Shown piece by piece: positions 7,670 through 9,104 of a stretch of 9,104 nucleotides of DNA (position 1 is the first letter of the stretch; every line of letters starts with the position of its first letter). The notes beneath the pieces are model-generated. The model was not told the DNA's origin and ran no database searches. It was given only the letters and a program-made list of their open reading frames with translations. The DNA is taken from positions 1 through 9,104 of the forward strand of contig JAPYPM010000083.1 of the NCBI GenBank assembly GCA_029937635.1, read 5' to 3'. The DNA is from Nitrospinaceae bacterium (GTDB taxonomy: Bacteria > Nitrospinota > Nitrospinia > Nitrospinales > VA-1). A program made the position numbers and the translations under genes.

Positions 7670-7698
7670 TTCACTTAAAATTAAGATGATTGTAAACT
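7670..7698 (+). promoter_or_regulatory. Weak candidate promoter for the desaturase/radical-SAM unit
   Basis: TTCACT (7670-7675), a 17-base spacer and TAAACT (7693-7698) each match four of six sigma-70 consensus bases. This places a start about 40 bases before the desaturase ATG. The match is modest in AT-rich DNA, so confidence is low. Confidence 0.22.
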
Positions 7699-7728
7699 AG
7701 TGTGTAGAGAAGTTTCTTAGTTTTTTAT

Positions 7729-7733
7729 GGGAG
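7729..7733 (+). promoter_or_regulatory. Ribosome binding site of the desaturase gene
   Basis: GGGAG lies nine bases before the ATG at 7743. It supports that ATG over the TTG codon immediately upstream at 7740. Confidence 0.5.
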
Positions 7734-7742
7734 TAGGTTTTG

Positions 7743-8540
7743 ATGAAGCAACCTATTGAATTTAATAGCGTAAAGCCTATTATTGATGGGATTACTGGAG
7801 TTTTAGTTTTATGTGTGGTTGTTGGACTCCCGGTCTTAGGCTGGTTCTATCATAATGAAGTGCTACCTTTTTGGGTGGCAGTGGTGTTTGGAACGTTGCT
7901 TATGAACCTCTCTTTTACCGCCTGGCACGAACCTTCGCATCAAAATTTTTCTAAGTTTAAATGGTTGAATAATGCCGCTGGTTGGATAGCTTCTATTGCT
8001 TCTATTTATCCTGGGTATTTTGCCAGGCGCCGAGAACATTTGATCCACCACCGTTGGGCAGGGGATATTGTGAAAGACCCAGTTTATCCTAGAATCCAGT
8101 CTACTTTTTTATTTTTTCCCAAAGTACTAGTTGATTCTAATAGAAAATTTGATTTTAAGAATATTCCAGAAAGTTTTCACCCTATGACTAGAGGGCAGCA
8201 TATAGCCGATCTGGTATCAAACTCTCTTGTGGGAGTTTTGATTATTGGTTCTATATTTTTTGGATTTTTTAAAGCAGTATTTTGGGCTTGGATTATTCCT
8301 CGATTTTTTATATTTTTCATCCATGCCTATTTCATTTGTTACTTGCCGCATGCCGTAGAACAAGGTGGATATCAAGTCAAACGTGTTCGTCGCGCAAGAT
8401 GGTTTCAGCGTGTTTTAAGTGTTGAGCAAAACATGCATGGAATCCACCATGCTTGGCCTTGGATTCCATGGCATCAATATAATAACTTTATTTCCTTGAA
8501 CTCGGATACGACTTTAAAGGAAAACATTGAAATGGTATGA
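7743..8540 (+). CDS. Membrane fatty acid desaturase / hydroxylase family protein
   Basis: Integral-membrane di-iron oxygenase of the fatty-acid-desaturase superfamily (PF00487), expected to introduce a double bond or hydroxyl group into a lipid-like substrate using O2. 265 residues. Seen: the three histidine boxes, WHEPSH (His62, His66), HLIHH (His99, His102, His103) and HGIHH (His232, His235, His236), plus His203 in LPHAVEQGG and His244 in IPWHQY, enough ligands for a di-iron site. Hydrophobic segments lie at about 17-36, 43-60, 76-92, 157-178 and 180-200. The QNMHGIHHAWPWIPWHQY end resembles beta-carotene hydroxylase (CrtR)-like and short desaturases more than long acyl-CoA desaturases, and no cytochrome b5 or ferredoxin domain is fused. 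The B12-binding radical-SAM gene follows after 61 bases on the same strand, suggesting a shared pathway. Substrate and reaction type cannot be decided here. Confidence 0.85.
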   Translation: MKQPIEFNSVKPIIDGITGVLVLCVVVGLPVLGWFYHNEVLPFWVAVVFGTLLMNLSFTAWHEPSHQNFSKFKWLNNAAGWIASIASIYPGYFARRREHLIHHRWAGDIVKDPVYPRIQSTFLFFPKVLVDSNRKFDFKNIPESFHPMTRGQHIADLVSNSLVGVLIIGSIFFGFFKAVFWAWIIPRFFIFFIHAYFICYLPHAVEQGGYQVKRVRRARWFQRVLSVEQNMHGIHHAWPWIPWHQYNNFISLNSDTTLKENIEMV

Positions 8541-8589
8541 TCTCCATTATTCTTAAGAAATTAGTTAGGAATAAGATTTCAATTTTAGT

Positions 8590-8595
8590 GAAGGG
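8590..8595 (+). promoter_or_regulatory. Ribosome binding site of the radical-SAM gene
   Basis: GAAGGG is followed by six bases and then the ATG at 8602. It is a good Shine-Dalgarno and fixes the start of the following gene. Confidence 0.55.
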
Positions 8596-8601
8596 TAAAC
8601 C

Positions 8602-9104
8602 ATGGCAAAAGTTGTTTTATTAAGCCCACCTTATGTGCAGGACTATATGCGCAACGCGAGATGTGACTTTGTATCACTTTCTCATTCTAGCTGGTATCCA
8701 ATTTGGCTGGGTGAAGCGGGTTGTTATCTTGAAATGAAAGGACATAAAACATTATTACTAGATGCTCAGGTTCAGGGTCTCTCTCACCAAGAAACATTGG
8801 AAAAGATAAAAAATTTTAAACCAGATCTTGTAGCGGTATATACGGGTAGGTTGAGTGAAGACAACGATATAGAGTTTGCAGATAAAATTGTTGAGCGGGG
8901 GCTATCAAGCAGTATTTGTCGGGCCTTACACATCGATCGATCCGGTAGCGGTATTAAAAAAATCGAGAAAAGTTGAACTAGCAATCAAAAAAGAATTCGA
9001 ACTTCCACTTGAAGAATTATCTTCCGGTACCAACCCTTTAAAAACCCCAAAGGAAGACCTGAATGTCGATCAGCATCGAGGGACTTGGGTATGAATAAAG
9101 TCCG
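8602..9104 (+). CDS. B12-binding radical-SAM protein, N-terminal part, frame broken
   Basis: N-terminus of a probable cobalamin-binding-domain radical-SAM enzyme that runs off the right edge. The first frame, from ATG 8602 to about 8896, reads AKVVLLSPPYVQDY, then SSWYPIWLGEAGCYLEMKGH, LLLDAQVQGLSH and PDLVAVYTGRLSEDNDIEFA: the alternating strand-helix pattern and the WYP-WLGEA-GYLE style seen at the start of these enzymes. This frame would end at TGA 8974-8976. Homology-like sequence continues in the next frame from about 8898 as GYQAVFVGPYTSIDP and then KKEFELPLEEL, to TGA 9092-9094. Removing one G from the run at 8897-8901 rejoins the halves as KIVERGYQAVFVGPY. The radical-SAM CxxxCxxC motif is not reached, so the catalytic half is inferred from family, not seen. 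Either a sequencing or assembly indel or a real pseudogene. It follows the desaturase in the same orientation. Confidence 0.65.
8897..8901 (+). other. Putative single-base frameshift site in a run of five G's
   Basis: The G run is the point where coding similarity passes from one frame (ending ...FADKIVE) to the next (GYQAVFVGPY...). With four G's the two halves read through without a stop. Homopolymer runs are common places for both sequencing indels and natural slippage. Confidence 0.6.

Larger units (their letters stand above)
7582..7739. other. Intergenic region between efflux unit and desaturase
   Basis: This 158-base AT-rich gap carries no open frame with a plausible start and ribosome site. 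It has no strong hairpin plus T run after the permease stop; the best is a four-pair stem near 7618-7634 followed by AAAATTTTT. A weak promoter candidate is listed separately. The gap and the change in gene theme suggest that a new transcription unit starts with the desaturase. Confidence 0.45.

Noticed and set aside
7604..7678. Inverted repeat AGTGAAG (7607-7613) / CTTCACT (7669-7675)
   Set aside because: A seven-base match across a 55-base loop is not unlikely by chance in an AT-rich gap, has no T run after it, and has no link to a known element.
7740..7742. TTG at 7740 as the desaturase start
   Set aside because: The adjacent ATG at 7743 is the stronger codon and is well placed behind GGGAG.
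1..9104. CRISPR array, insertion sequence, tRNA or toxin-antitoxin pair
   Set aside because: Nearly all bases belong to full-length metabolic or transport genes; no spaced direct repeats, transposase motifs, tRNA-like cloverleaf or small gene pairs were seen in the gaps.

Overview
The window is ordinary bacterial chromosome: AT-rich (about 40% G+C by eye), densely coded, with short intergenic gaps. A lipoprotein-type membrane fusion protein next to an inner-membrane RND pump points to a Gram-negative (diderm) organism. The gene mix would suit a marine deltaproteobacterial-like, SAR324-like or Nitrospinota-like lineage, but no marker here fixes the taxonomy. No rRNA, tRNA, CRISPR array, insertion sequence or phage gene is visible.

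Layout. (1) Positions 1-418 (+): the C-terminal end of a formylglycine-generating-enzyme-like (SUMF1/FGE-sulfatase) protein that enters from the left edge. (2) 465-2907 (-): two tightly packed reverse-strand genes, a PF10672-type SAM-dependent methyltransferase followed 10 bases later by a class I adenylate-forming acyl-CoA ligase; this unit converges on gene 1. (3) 2908-2982: a 75-base divergent promoter region with a 7+7 palindrome that overlaps a candidate -10 box. (4) 2983-7581 (+): an RND efflux unit, with an adaptor (probable lipoprotein) and a 1081-residue permease 15 bases apart. No TolC-type outer-membrane gene follows. (5) 7582-7739: a 158-base gap with at most a weak promoter. (6) 7743-8540 and 8602-9104 (+): a histidine-box membrane desaturase/hydroxylase, then the start of a B12-binding radical-SAM protein whose reading frame is broken at a run of five G's and apparently again near the right edge.

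How the genes fit together. The adaptor and permease should form an envelope-spanning proton-driven exporter with an outer-membrane channel encoded elsewhere. The desaturase and the radical-SAM protein look like the start of an operon that modifies a lipid or other hydrophobic product. The acyl-CoA ligase could feed lipid metabolism, but its methyltransferase partner is of a type usually linked to rRNA, so that pairing may be only co-transcription. The most useful points for follow-up are the frame breaks in the radical-SAM gene, the divergent palindrome, the changed proton-relay residues and TM9-TM10 insertion in the permease, and the desaturase/radical-SAM pairing. I see no clear evidence of a wholly new system.
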